Shown: in pieces, positions 1 through 13,794 of the stretch
Numbering within the stretch: the stretch's first letter is position 1
Layout of the letters: each line of letters opens with the position of its first letter
Origin: Trematomus loennbergii
Lineage: Eukaryota; Chordata; Actinopteri; Perciformes; Nototheniidae
Length of the DNA stretch: 64,000 nt
Direction: 5' to 3'
Assembly (NCBI GenBank): GCA_012861695.1
Contig: JAAOOA010000006.1
Location: forward strand, 10,315,379 to 10,379,378
Position numbers and translations under genes: made by a program
Notes under the pieces: generated by a model
The model's input: only the letters and a program-made list of their open reading frames with translations
The model's database searches: none
What the model was told of the DNA's origin: nothing

Positions 1-250
1 CAGAGTTGGGTGTAACGCGTTACTGTAATAATATTACTTTGTCGGTAACGGAGTAGTGTAACGCGTTACTTTTATAATTCAGTAATCACACTACAGTTAC
101 TAACATTGCCCCGACACGCGTTACTTCGTTACTTTTATAAAATCAGTCATAATCACACTGACAGACAAGAGGGGTTTCCGCCGCAGGTTTATATGTACGT
201 AATCTGCGCGATTTGCGCGTCCACATATCCACGTGCAGTGCTCCATAAAC

Positions 251-670
251 ATGGCTGAGTCAGCGATAACTTTCGAGGGGTGGAGGTATGCCCATTATTT
301 TGAGTTCGTCCGAAGAATAGACAGGAATGTGACGGTGAGGTGCAAACTGTGTCCAGGCCAGAAGCTGTTATACACTGCTGCAAACACCACGTCAAACCTC
401 AACAAACACCTGCAAAGAACACATGCTAAGGTGAAGCTAATAGCTAAGGACCCCCGAACCCAGAGTGAGGATGTTGTGAGTCGCGCCGCCGACTCCGAAG
501 CGGCACAAATTAGAATTTGGAGGACCGGTAACCAAAGCAGAGATGGACAGGCTTGTAGCATCCTTCATAGTAGAGGTAATGTTGCCCATTTGCACAGTGG
601 AATCACCATCGCATCGTTCAGAGATATACTGCGCAAAATACAGATAGCAGGAGACAGAGGACAGCCATAG
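251..670 (+). pseudogene. BED zinc-finger N-terminal fragment of a hAT transposase
   Basis: An open frame of about 139 codons inside the hAT element. I chose the ATG at 251 (context aaacATGG) over the in-frame one at 233 because the conserved part starts just after it. Residues 11-60 or so show the BED-finger pattern: an aromatic WRYAHYF stretch, CKLC as the metal-binding cysteine pair, then SNLNKHLQRTH with the two histidines. BED fingers bind transposon ends. After the finger the sequence is not recognisable and stops at 668-670. There is no RNase H-like catalytic core and no hATC dimerisation domain, so this is a truncated transposase or at most an end-binding protein, not a working enzyme. 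Confidence 0.7.
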
Positions 671-782
671 TCAGAGCTATCTGGATCAGTCTTATGCGAC
701 AATGGAAACTGAACTAAAGAGAACATTTGAAACTTTAGCAGTCTGCGTGATCTGCCTGTAGGGAGGGGCGGGCCGGCCCTGC

Positions 783-834
783 GAGTAAAGTAACGAGTAA
801 AGTAACCGAGTAAAGTAACGAGTAAAGTAACGAG
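783..834 (+). repeat. GAGTAAAGTAAC short tandem repeats near the hAT right end
   Basis: About four imperfect copies of a 10-13 bp unit (cgagtaaagtaa) lie head to tail, followed by cgagttacttt. They sit in the subterminal region of the hAT element, where multiple short motifs commonly serve as transposase-binding sites. The function is inferred from position only. Confidence 0.6.
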
Positions 835-939
835 TTACTTTATGTAGAGAGTAACGAAGTAGTGTAATATATAACTTTTTTTTAAAGTAATATGTAATAT
901 GTAATATATTACTTTTTTTTAGTAACGACCCCATCTCTG

Positions 940-2600
940 TGGACCAGTCACTGATGATGGTGATATTCATGTCCTTTTGAAGCACATTAAATAATAGGTT
1001 AGCGCATAAGAGATAATGAATTAGGTAATTGCATACTTTTAAACTGTCACTCTTAGCGGATTCAGAGCCATTATTACCAGCTGCTAAAGCAACGCTGGTA
1101 TTGTTTCCACCTATTGAGTCTGCATGTGTGTGTCATCATGGCAATGTGGTCCTGAAGACATACAGAGGTGGTTGTGTTTAAATGCATGTGGACAGATTTT
1201 GTCAATCACAACCGTGCAAGTTTTAGTGTACCTTCTCATCTTTTTTGCAGGTTCCATACAATATTTGAACTGGTTAAGTGAGGAGCAGAAGCCACTTGTC
1301 AAATGTTACACAATCCTTTTCCCATGACATTGGTGTCAACACCTATCCATGCTGAACATTGCTAAGATATTATTGATTGGGGTGTGGCCAAAGTGCAATA
1401 TGCTTCAAAATGTAACTGACAGAGAGAAGTGCTTTGTCACTGTGCCCATGGATTTTATTTTATTTCAATATTTTTAATTACTTCGCTAAACTCCTTGAAA
1501 AGGTCCTCTTCCTTTTCTCAAATAATTGAAAAAACTCTCTATACAAACAATGTTTATGACAATAAACCTTTTTTACCTCAGGACTATTTTCACATCTCAA
1601 CCAAAAAATGTAAAATGAATAGCTTTTTGCCTTTCTCTTTAATCCTCAAAAAATATTTCATAGTTTGGGCACAAGGCCACAATGATGTTCAGAAATGTTT
1701 TTCTCTTTATTTAAATAGATGCTGTTGTTACACGAAGCTATCAAGTAACAAGTAGTAGAGCTTTATCTAATATTGGCCTGCTTATTTGTGAAATCTCTCT
1801 ATGTTGATTAATATAAACCCTGACCTGAACCTAAAGGGTTACTTTGAGTATTTGTCGCTGTTGAAGTAGTTTGAACCTTCAGAAAAAGGGCACTGCAATG
1901 ATCAATCTTGCTCACCTGTACTAATGGTGCGTACATTAGAGGCATGGGGTTACTATAATATACTAATTCTCCCCAAAAAAATCAATTAATCCAATATAAA
2001 AGCAGTCAAAACGCAAGCAATAGCATGCTGTGATGATTGTGGGATTTGTGTGCGCTTGGAAGCAAACGTATTTTTACACCTGTAACAAGTTTCCAGAATG
2101 GGCATGTCAGCAGTGTAATTATGGAGCCTCATCGCACTCATGCTGTGAGAGAGTCAGCACGCCTCCGTGTAATTGCCCTCCAATGCTCCTGACCTCTAGC
2201 GGGACGTCCCAATTTTTATCAAACATGCTTGATAATTGTCTGAGCAAAACTGTCACTCCAGTCAACATGAGGACATCAATTACACCCAGACTACTCATCT
2301 GGTACAGAAAAAGTGTTCTTCCTGTGTAACACTGTATTGGTTTCGTTTGTGTTTTAGCCTTTCTTCACCAACAGTATTACCTTTCAAACCTTGAGACCTA
2401 CGTGCAAAAAGCATTATTCATTATTTGTGGGTTCTGGAGGCAGCTTTTGTAAAACAAAGAGCCGGTTCTTTTATTAGGAACGAGAGACGGGATTCCTCCA
2501 AATCCTCCCATCACACACAAACACTGTCAGGCTTCAGCGCTTCCCATTGTTCCAACTGAGCTTGATCTAATCGAGCCCAGTCTAACACACATGTACAGTA
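940..2600. other. Unannotated intronic stretch, no gene seen
   Basis: AT-rich sequence with only short, compositionally random open frames on both strands. No domain motif, splice-flanked coding segment, terminal repeats or RNA gene could be recognised. It most likely belongs to a long upstream intron of the CSMD gene. Confidence 0.5.
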
Positions 2601-2603
2601 TGT

Positions 2604-2845
<242 letters not shown>

Positions 2846-2930
2846 GACATGTGGATCTGGAACTGTTAGTAGCTTTATTAATTCTTCATGAATATAGAAG
2901 GTGTTTTTTCACTCCGTTGTGTCGCATTTG

Positions 2931-2987
2931 TGAGTGTGAGTGTGTGAGTGTGTGAGTGTGTGAGTGTGTGAGTGTGTGAGTGTGTCT
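2931..2987. repeat. GTGTGAGT octanucleotide tandem repeat
   Basis: About six to seven head-to-tail copies of an 8-bp unit (gtgtgagt), ending at gtgtctcg. It lies about 90 bp past the CA tract and probably arose from related GT-rich DNA. Confidence 0.85.
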
Positions 2988-3068
2988 CGCTCTGGGCCTG
3001 ATCAGATCTGAAATTGAAAAAAAACATCTGCTGATGCTTTTTGCTGGTGGCTTTTAACAGAGTGTGTA

Positions 3069-4676
3069 CAGGACTGTCTCAGAAAATTAGAATATTGTGA
3101 TAAAGTTCTTTATTTTCTGTAATGCAATTAAAAAAACAAAAATGTCATACATTCTGGATTCATTACAAATCAACTGAAATATTGCAAGCCTTTTATTATT
3201 TTAATATTGCTGATTATGGCATACAGCTTAAGAAAACTCAAAAATCCTATCTCAAAAAATTAGAATAGTTCCTCAGACCAAGTAAAAAAAAAAGATTTAT
3301 AACAGCAAAACACAATCAAACATTTGAAAATGTCCATTAATGCACTCAGTACTTGGTTGGGAATCCTTTTGCACGGATTACTGCATCAATGCGGCGTGGC
3401 ATGGAGGCAATCAGCCTGTGGCATTGCTGAGGTGTTATGGATGCCCAGGATGCTTCAATAGCGGCCTTTAGCTCATTAGCATTGTTGGGTCTGGTGTCTT
3501 TCAGCTTCTTCTTCACAATACCCCACATATTCTCTATGGGGTTCAGGTCAGGGGAATTTGCAGGCCAATCGAGGACAGTAATGCCATGGTCAGTACACCA
3601 GTTACTGGTGGTTTTGGCACTGTGGGCAGGTGCCAGATCATGCTGGAAAATGAATTCCTCATCTCCATAGAGCTTTTCAGCAGACGGAAGCATGTAGTGC
3701 TCTAAAATCTCTTGGTACACAGCTGCATTTACTCTGGGCTTGATGAAACACAGTGGACCAACACCAGCAGCTGACATGGCTCCCCAAACCATCGCTGACT
3801 GTGGGAACTTCACACTGGATTTCAAGCAACTTGGATTTTGCGCCTCTCCAGCCTTTCTCCAGACTCTGGCGCCTTGACTTCCAAATGAAATACAAAACTT
3901 GCTTTCGTCTGAAAAGAGGACTTTGGACCACTGTGCAACTGTCCAGTGCTTCTTTTCCTTAGCCCAAGTCAGACGCCTCTTCCGTTGTCTTGAGTTCAGA
4001 AGTGGCTTGACCATGGGAATACGGCTATTGTAGCCCATTTCCCGGACACGCCTGTGAACAGTGACTTTTGATACCTGGACTCCAGCTTCAGTCCACTGTC
4101 TTTGAAGCTCCCCCAAATTCTGGAAGCGACTCTTCTTCACAATGCTGTTAAGGCTGCGGTCATCTCTCTTGGTTGTGCAGCGTTTCCTGCCACATTTCCC
4201 CCTTCCAACAGACTTTTTGTGGATGTGCTTTGAAACTGCACTCTGTGAACAGCTTGCTCTTTGAGAAATTTCTTTTTGTGTCTTACCCTCCTGATGGAGG
4301 GTGTCAATGACGGTCCTCTGGACAGCAGTCAGATCAGCAGTCTTCCCCATACTTGTGATTTAGTTTACTGAACCAAGCTGAGTGTTTTTCAAGGCTCAGG
4401 AAACCCTTGCAGGTGTTTCGAGTTAATTAGACGATTCAAGTGATTCGTTGAACACCCTACTAGTATACTTTTTCATGATATTCTAATATTTAGAGATAGG
4501 ATTTTTGAGTTTTCTTAAGCTGTATGCCATAATCAGCAATATTAAAATAATAAAAGGCTTGCAATATTTCAGTTGATTTGTAATGAATCCAGAATGTATG
4601 ACATTTTTGTTTTTTTAATTGCATTACAGAAAATAAAGAACTTTATCACAATATTCAATTTTCTGAGACAGTCCTG
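3069..4676 (-). mobile_element. Full-length Tc1-like transposon with IR/DR ends
   Basis: A 1608-bp element flanked by TA on both sides (3067-3068 and 4677-4678), the signature Tc1/mariner target duplication. Its ends read CAGGACTGTCTCAG. The terminal inverted repeats are about 200 bp each (3069-3267 and 4479-4676) and look nearly identical by eye. Each contains two related motifs: an outer ctcagaaaattagaata at the tip and an inner ctcaaaaaattagaata about 170 bp in. This is the IR/DR arrangement of two transposase-binding sites per end known from Sleeping Beauty-type elements. It encloses one intact transposase ORF on the minus strand. Intact ends plus an open frame imply recent insertion. Confidence 0.95.
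3346..4350 (-). CDS. Tc1-like DD34E transposase, intact frame
   Basis: A single uninterrupted frame of 334 residues, the usual length for Tc1 transposases, starting at ATG 4350 about 130 bp inside the right inverted repeat. Residues 1-50 form a helix-turn-helix (KTQKEISQRASCSQSAVSKH). GRGKCGRKR (about 49-57) resembles the basic GRPR-like linker, and a second HTH-like region covers about 75-105. The catalytic triad is visible: D148 in FSDESKF, D238 in QHDLAPAHS and E273 in NSPDLNPIENMW, with exactly 34 residues between the last two. The enzyme cuts and pastes the element at TA sites in the nucleus. No stop or frameshift is seen, so it could be functional, though activity is untested. Confidence 0.93.
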   Translation of the reverse strand: MGKTADLTAVQRTVIDTLHQEGKTQKEISQRASCSQSAVSKHIHKKSVGRGKCGRKRCTTKRDDRSLNSIVKKSRFQNLGELQRQWTEAGVQVSKVTVHRRVREMGYNSRIPMVKPLLNSRQRKRRLTWAKEKKHWTVAQWSKVLFSDESKFCISFGSQGARVWRKAGEAQNPSCLKSSVKFPQSAMVWGAMSAAGVGPLCFIKPRVNAAVYQEILEHYMLPSAEKLYGDEEFIFQHDLAPAHSAKTTSNWCTDHGITVLDWPANSPDLNPIENMWGIVKKKLKDTRPNNANELKAAIEASWASITPQQCHRLIASMPRRIDAVIRAKGFPTKY

Positions 4677-6659
4677 TATGTGTCATACATGGGTCCGCCG
4701 GTCACAGTAGCTAGGAACTTTAAAATTAAACATCTTTATTTGGTTGTACCTTTCACAGGAGGGGACAAGATAAGATTTAATGAAACTTTAATAAAGTGTG
4801 TGGAGAAATCAGGTCATCACAGCAGCAAAAGCAGAGAGACAGACACATCTAACTGCACTAGCAATACAACTGAGCAATATTAAACCTGAAGAAAAAGACA
4901 TAATTGAATATATGTGTTGGTGTACATTTTAAAACAAGGTAAGTAAACTGCCTTGAGTGGACATGGATGGAAAATATGGATTACTGAGGTGAGACTAGTT
5001 AGTAAATAACTGTAAAGCTTTGCTATGCAATCATATATGTACTTTGTCCCAAAACACTGAGACCCAATTTATCAGACAGTTCATCTGCAACATCTAGTGT
5101 GATGTTATGGGTGTAACTTGGTATAGCACCTCCCAAATACTGACTTTCAGCCCTTGTTATTGAAACACATGGGATCTTTCCTATAATACAACTTACATAT
5201 TTAGCTTGTCGTTTCTCGGCGGGTAAGAAGAACCCTGAAACAATAATCTTACAAACTCTATAACACAGATTTTAAAACAGGCTTTTTTTAAATAGTCTGA
5301 AGTCTCCAATCCCAGTCTGAGATAATGCCGGTGAAACCATCATCTTAGTTATTTTATCAGATTTGTGTAAATTACCCTAAAGAGCCACAGAAACAGAAAT
5401 ACAGCTTTATTTGATCAGTTTGTGTACTCTTTATGGCGATTAAACTGATCTTTATTAGTTAAATACTGCATGTGTGCCTCTGAGAAACAGAAGTTAATGT
5501 CTGTAATCCTTTTTCTATCGTTCACAAATGTAAAATGTGTAAAAAAACATCTAGGGTATAGGCGATATTTTGAACATGTGTTTTCTAACTGACCAGATAC
5601 AGATACATCTCCTGCTGTGATTTCAGCTGGGATATGAGTTCAAGTGGCAGGTTTGCTTGTTCTTACGTCTAGATAAACATACTAATCTCGCGAAATGTCA
5701 AAAAAAGGAAGTAATACATCCAGTCTCCCGATTAAACAGAAAAATACAACCGTACACCTCCTGATTGTTTCTCTGTTTAACTGAATTAGTACTATCTTAA
5801 TTGCCTTGTTAAGTCATCGTAAAACACACTTCATTAAAGCTCAATAGAAACAAAATAAAACCTTCCCAAAAACTCTTTCCACAGTTACAACCTCACTGAC
5901 TTTGATTTGGTTGAGATAAACCCATCATTTACCAAGTTAAATGTGAAAATGTGACGGCTGTACACGCTTCCTTTCTTCTGATCAGCTTCTTTTACTTCTT
6001 AGGTAGTAGACCATTCAATTAGCAGAAGATAATTACAAATTCGACCCAAATATCACTCAGTTGATAACCAATATCTGATATAACAGTCCAATGGCCCATT
6101 GGACGAAAGGTTATTAAGCAGTAAAGCTTTTAACCGAATACACTCAGGCAAAATTCCTATCCCATGTAAATCAGTGGACGAGGCATTTGTTTGAGTGAAT
6201 TCAGATGGTCATTCATCAATGTTCCAAGTGTGATGAAAACTACCCCACTTACCAATCAGGTCCTCTATTCACATTTAAATCCTGATTCTGTGCTTTTCAC
6301 CATCACATTTCGACTGGAAAACAAGTTGGCTATCTTGCTCTCTTTTTGCTGTTTTGCTTCTTTTGTAAACAAAGCATGACAAGTTGGAGCAGAGAAAAGC
6401 ACTTTAATCATTTGAATCATTAAAACACTACGAAAAGTAGTTTTTTTTAAAGGGGACACAAGTCGTGTTAAATGAAGATTTGCAATAGTAGTTTTGTGAT
6501 TGCATGAGCATCCATTTGACTGTGCTCCTCAGACTGCGATCAAGGAGTCGTGTCCTACATGTGACGACAGTCTATGTGTCTGTTCGTTCTAATTAGTGGG
6601 ATATTTGTATCCACGCATCAACCCTTAAATGTAAAGCTGTATGCCGGTTAATGGAGGGT

Positions 6660-6790
6660 TAAATAGACTTACTAGGGCCTGGGGCTCAGCTCACTGGGAA
6701 TTGAACTGGCAACCTTCAGGTCACACAGACTGAATCTCTTCCTGGCCGATCTAAACGATCTAGATAACGAGCCCGTTGAGAGTCGATGAG
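6660..6790 (-). repeat. Possible tRNA-derived SINE relic
   Basis: On the minus strand a stretch reads gacctgaaggttgccagttc followed by aattccc, resembling a pol III B box in the context common to fish tRNA-derived SINEs. A weak A-box-like segment lies upstream on that strand. The body and tail are too degraded to define, so the boundaries are approximate. Confidence 0.4.
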
Positions 6791-9700
6791 TGTGCAGATT
6801 AGCATAAATTAACATAAATTAGAAAGCCAATTAATATTCTGTTCAATCTGTTCTGAAGTAATCTGACTATCTGAAGGAAAAAGAGGAAGATACAGTAGAG
6901 AGGAACAAGAAAGAAAGTAGGCCATACGTAAAACTGCCCTGTCAAGAAAATGTGATCAGATGGATTTATTTGATTGGTTGTTTTGTGTGTGAAATAATAC
7001 TTTTTAGTTGGAGCAAATATTATACTGTAATGTCAATTTAGCTGGCCTGTCTTTCTGAAATGATATATATTTTTGATCTGATGCTGATAAACATGTTGAT
7101 CATAGTGATGATTTTAAAACTTTAAGGGGTATTCCTCAGATTTCACTCAACCACTATTGAACGTGTCATGCTTTCATATTTTCATTAATACATACGAAAC
7201 AAGCTGATATCTCTTTTTTAAATGTAATATATTCTCTTAACATGAAAGGTTGAGTAAGTGAAGCCTCATATTTGACATAAGACATAGTCATTTAAAAAAC
7301 CACTCAAGACTTACTTAGCTTTTGCCAGAGCTTTCAACCGTATTACACAGTCTTTATCAGCAGATGGACGAGAACACAGACACAGCTGAAAAGGCCTAAG
7401 ACACAATTAATGTCCTCAAAGTGCTACGGATGACATCATAACAGCTGCAGAGCTAGAGAAAAAAGAAAGGTTTGTTTTCTCAAACTACTTACTGTAGGTG
7501 TGTCCTTTCTATCAGTTATTGCTGCTTAGGGCCAAACACTTTTTATCTGCATCATTTAATTAACCTCATTCCTTCAGTGTCCTTTGGTGGATTTATTTCA
7601 CACTTAAATGTTAAACAAGGTTATGTAAAATAGCTTCCACTTTGAAGATATTGATAATGGTCTGACTTTACTGAAATATGCCCTCATATTAATGTATCCG
7701 TGTAATCCTATCTTTGTGGTTTGTTAGATTTGACAAATCAATTTTTTCCACTGTAACATCCACATTTCCCCCAAGGGGAAATACAAGGCTTGTTAATCAT
7801 CACAACATGCAACTACTGTAAACACCAACAAGAAGCTATACAAGATGGCTATACATTTTCATCTAAATGAGTTCACACAAACACTAAAGTAATTGAAACA
7901 ACAAACATTGCTACAGGAAGAAAATAACAAACAGTACATAATTTTAAAGGCAAATGGAGAACATTCATCATTACTGAAGTCTGAGTTTACCCTGTCGTTC
8001 TAAAAGTAATGAAAGGGACATTTCTGCTTAGTTAGTCAACACGGCTTGCCACAGTAATCAGTATTAACGGTGTCACACAGTATTCGGGCAAATACCAATA
8101 ACATCACTGATCCACCTCCCCCAAAATGAGTGTCCATGTCCATAAAAATAAAAACACTCATTTGTAAAAAAATATATAATAAGTTAAATACTAAGCATGT
8201 TATCAACACATTAAATCCACCAAAGCCACAATTATAAACTGAAGATATAAGTGTCTGCTCTGTCTGCAGCATCAGTAGCACAAAGTAGCAGGAATTTCAC
8301 TCATCACAGAAATTTGACATACAAGAAATAAGCTACAGGTTTTTAATTCAATGCAAAAACCTAAAGTTAACCCTATTATATTTTGTACTTAAACCCAATG
8401 CTAATAGTGAACCTGATAATGTAAATGAAGCCATCACTATCGGTTGGTATGAGGCCCTTTAAAGCATTAGCTTCATGTTTCGGGGCGGCAGGCGGGACGT
8501 TGCTGCCCTGTAGTGAAACCATGACCAGAGAGGTTTGTTCACACAAAGCCATCCAATGTCAAAAATCAAAGTCAGTACAGAATAACTTTTTGCAAATGTC
8601 TGGTGTTGTCATGAATTAATTAACCAGTAGGGAAATGTCCTCAACCTGGCTTCCCTTGACGAAACCCTGTTAAGATAAAGCAAAACAGAAGAAAAAGAAG
8701 ATGACAAAGCAAGGATACTGCCCCAGCAAAGGTTGTCACTTTGATTTCCAATGTTGGCCTGTTATTTGTCATTTCTTAGGTGCTAGACACTAGAGCTGTA
8801 TAGATGAGAGAGAAAGGCACGGAGAGCGGAAATAATGAGACAACACTCAGAGGAACACTGACTTCCAGCTCGCATATAGCTTGGATATCCAAGGACTCAT
8901 AAAATCCTGCATTTCTTGACTGTATTATGAGCAAAAAAACAACAAGACGGGGTTCTTACCTATTCATGCCTCATCTCTCCCTCGCTCCTCAGCACCTCCT
9001 ACTACAAACCCAAGGGAGGGATGCCAGGAATGGGATGCATGAACAGAGGAATGAACACATCACCCTTTCTCCCACTGGGACTTTCTTGCCCAGTCAAGCA
9101 TCATTTGGAAACAATGTCATTTACCCATGTTGCTCAGCTGTATCAGCAGCAGAGCCCTTAACAGATTGCTCTGATAATGTGATGTTCTGAGTGCTTATTT
9201 TTCTGTCTGAGTTAATGCAACACCCTTTTTTTTATGGCACTGCTGTATACCTGCACACTGAACACAACACACATACTGACTCGGGCTGAACAAACTTATC
9301 TCGTAACTTCTATTAATTTTCTCTCACATAATTTGAAATGATGCATATTATTACTTGTACCATAGACATGCAAATCTATGGTTCATATAACATTGTTCAT
9401 AGTTGGTGATGTACTGTTATTTGAACACTCAAAGTCAAAACAAACACTGGAGGAGTTATTACATGAATATGCAGGTGCTCAGGTCAATACTATTACACTC
9501 AGACATCAGAGTACCCCAACACTGGAAACATTTTATAGCGCTGTACTGACCAGACTTGTTCATTACTAACGCCTTTCTATAATGAAATGCTTTATTTCAA
9601 CATGCTTTTCACGTCTATCATAAAGTACCTGAACCATTTGATAGACAATTATTTTGGTAAATTACCCTTTGTTCCATTAAATGTAATATAACAAGTGAAG

Positions 9701-10813
9701 GCTCCTGAGCCTATATCCCAGCGAAGAGGTGTGAACATACAGCCTCCAGAGGAACGAACCGCAGCCTGCAGCGTCTGCAGCACCTCAGGGGAAACACATC
9801 ATTTTCTAGAAACCCACATTTTCTCCTACGCTACATCGTCAAATTAGCTCATTCGCACTATTACATTTCCAAAGTGGTTTATTTAATGGATTTCATTTCC
9901 TTGTGCTTTTGAAATGATAATTAAATGTGAAATTCAGTATAAATTGTGTGCAACCACAACTATTTTTACAGAGACATTTTTAAAAGGTGCATTGCACAAT
10001 TTGATCTTGACTTTACCCTCTCCCTTGAGTTCAGCAAAAAAGCATAGCAGACATATACACATAGAAACACAAAGAAACATTTTCATGGTGGTCAAACCGA
10101 TCATACGTATCATAATGCAGTCACTTGGCATATTTCTATCTTTCAAAGGACACTGCGAGGCAGAAAGACAGCAAGCATAAATATTGAAAAAATAATAATT
10201 ATATGCTGACAAATAAAATATATTCTGGTGTATAAAAAGAAGAGCTCAAATGGATGTGTGGGGGGCCATGAATTACCTCAGGACTTTGGTTACTAAGAGA
10301 CCATTTAAAGCCAAGCTTTTGAAACAGGAATTGAAAGCAGAAAAGATCCAGAGTCGTTTTGAAAGGTGAGGAGCAGAGCGAAAAAAATCAGGAGAGAGGA
10401 AACAAAATCACAAAGCTTGGTTAGTGAAAGAAGAAAAAATGGTGATGCGTGGGGGCCACGGAAATATTATGGAAATTATACTGGGATATGATTCGAAAAG
10501 ATGAATATGGAAACACCTATCTATAAAGAAATAAACGATGAGATGAGATGGTATATAGGAGATTAAATGTGTTGTATGGGGTCTGCTGAGATGACACACA
10601 GTCTTGTTATTCAGAAATGCTTTAAAGAACTTGAGTAAAGTGATGTGAATGCAGAAATGCTAAGTGCTATCTAATACATAGAGACGGGAAGATGGGAAAC
10701 ACCAAAGAATGGGAAGATGAAATAAAGCTTTCAAAGGTTAACGTGGATTCAAAGAAAGAAATAGATAGGAGAAAATGACGCAGAAATGGTGGGTAAAGAG
10801 GGATGGCAATAAA

Positions 10814-10829
10814 GGGGGGGGGGGGGGGG
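10814..10829. repeat. Poly-G run of about 16
   Basis: A homopolymer of about 16 G in a purine-rich stretch (10.6-10.9 kb). The exact length is unreliable in most sequencing chemistries. Long G runs can form quadruplex structures. Confidence 0.85.
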
Positions 10830-11589
10830 CGAAGAGGGGATATACGTGAAAGTGAAGAGGAAGAGGAAAGGGACAAAAGAAAGGAAGAAGAAAGGACTGT
10901 GGGCGAGAGTGCTGCCTTCCATCACCCCCTTCCTCCCTTTTCTTCCATTTTAACTTTTCAGCAATGAGTGAATGATGTGCATTTTCCTCCCTGTAAGTTG
11001 AGGTGTGTGCATGTGTATGCGTGCGTGTGTGTGTGTGTGTAGGTGTGTGTGTCTTAGCTGCGTGTGAAGGTGTGTGGCTATCTGTGTGCATTTTAGATGA
11101 AAGTGTTGTGCGGTGTTTACGCTAGCCGGAGTCATGCCGCGAACAATAAGAATCCTTGATCATACATCAAAGACTTCACATTGGCACACTCACACTCACT
11201 TTGACACACACACATACACTTCACACACGTACGCTGCCTCTGAAGAAGGGTTGAGAAAGTTTAAACATCTTATCACAGCGTTGTGTATATCTTATAAGTG
11301 CAGCATATAGGTGGCACCTCAGCCAAACACACAGAGAAACACAACTTATAGGGTGTCTGTATAATCGTTCATAAAATTCATAAGATACATACCAACCTAG
11401 CGCAGTCAATCTCATATGCAGTGAGTTTCTGCAAACACCAGCACACAATCTCAAGGAACAGTAGTTTTATTTCCACCTTTCTATGGCAGCAGGAAACACA
11501 CACTGCATGTTGGCATTCCCCAATCTTCTTTGGTGTATTTTCATACATGCTCAAAAATAATGTTACTTTACTTGGTATTTAAAGCCTAA

Positions 11590-12162
11590 CGGTGCGTCTA
11601 CACAGCAGCGTTAAAAAAAATCTTGAAACGCTTCTGCCCATTCACTTTGAATGGGGTGACGTCACTTTCCCTCACTTTTCGCCGAAATGCATTGTGGGCA
11701 GGCGAGCGGAGATTCTCAGGATTTTCAAGATTCAAAGTTGAACAATGTTCAACTTTTGAAGCTGAGGTGGAAGCGGCAGCCAATCAAATCCCGTGTACGC
11801 AAATCTGACAGTTCAAGCTCTAGCCAATCAAACGGCGTGTATGCTGGGAGAGACATACCGCAGGTCATTTCCTCATATTCCAAAAAATGGAGGAGAAATT
11901 AGCGGTAGCGAATCAATCACCCGGTGCTTTATGACCAGACCTACCGGGATATAAACCGGAGGAGCCAGGCATGGAGGGAGGTGGCAGAGACAGTGGTAGG
12001 TTTTCGCCTGTTTTGGGGAGTTTATATCCAGTTTACTTCGGGCTTTTTTGCTTCGTATGTCGCGGGCGGGAGATTCATGTGATTGGTTGCTCGCAAAAAA
12101 TCCTCAAGCTTCAGATACGCCCACCTCCAAGATTTTTTTAACGCTGCTGTGTAGACGTACCG
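11590..12162 (+). mobile_element. PIF/Harbinger-like element, copy 1, with MADF relic
   Basis: A 573-bp element with terminal inverted repeats CGGTGCGTCTACACAGC (left) and CGGTACGTCTACACAGC (right end reverse-complemented), continuing into a shared GCGTTAAAAAAATCTTG. It is flanked by TAA on both sides (11587-11589 and 12163-12165), the three-base target duplication (TWA) typical of PIF/Harbinger transposons. The interior includes a broken MADF-domain exon, which fits the DNA-binding protein that accompanies Harbinger transposases. A second copy, very similar by eye, lies at 17763-18341. It cannot move by itself, since no DDE transposase is present. Confidence 0.8.
11887..11995 (+). pseudogene. 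MADF-domain exon relic of Harbinger DNA-binding protein
   Basis: From the ATG at 11887 (MEEKLAVAN), a frame shift of one base near 11913-11918 leads into codons reading PVLYDQTYRDINRRSQAWRE and then VAETV. These are the hallmark residues of a MADF DNA-binding domain: LYD, a YRD/YKD stretch and AW.EVA. A splice donor (gtaggt) follows at 11996. One extra A in aatcaatcaccc accounts for the frame break. The same break is present in copy 2, so it predates the spread of both copies. Assignment is by motif, without a database search. Confidence 0.65.
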
Positions 12163-12165
12163 TAA

Positions 12166-13794
<1,629 letters not shown>

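Larger units (their letters stand above)
1..939 (+). mobile_element. hAT DNA transposon, deletion derivative with BED-finger ORF
   Basis: The left end reads CAGAGTTGGGTGTAACG and the right end, reverse-complemented, reads CAGAGATGGGGTCGTTAC, which are hAT-type terminal inverted repeats. The subterminal regions are rich in GTAACGCGTTAC-like palindromes (left) and GAGTAAAGTAAC repeats (right), the usual arrangement of transposase-binding motifs. At 939 bp it is far too short for a complete hAT transposase, and only an N-terminal BED-finger ORF is present. The window begins at the first base of the element, so the 8-bp target duplication cannot be tested; the right flank is tggaccag at 940-947. 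Family membership is by eye. Confidence 0.8.
4680..11586. other. Long intronic stretch, mostly unannotated
   Basis: About 7 kb of AT-rich sequence between two transposons. Apart from a possible SINE relic near 6.7 kb, a poly-G run at 10.81 kb and short GT/CA-rich patches at 11.0-11.2 kb, I see no exon with splice sites, no domain motif and no RNA gene. The small ORFs present have no recognisable content. Confidence 0.5.

Noticed and set aside
783..834. CRISPR-like short direct repeats
   Set aside because: Units are 10-13 bp with almost no spacers, inside a hAT end in a vertebrate genome; they are subterminal transposon repeats.
3437..3962. Plus- and minus-strand frames inside the Tc1 element
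   Set aside because: Overlap the transposase in other frames; shadows of the real ORF.
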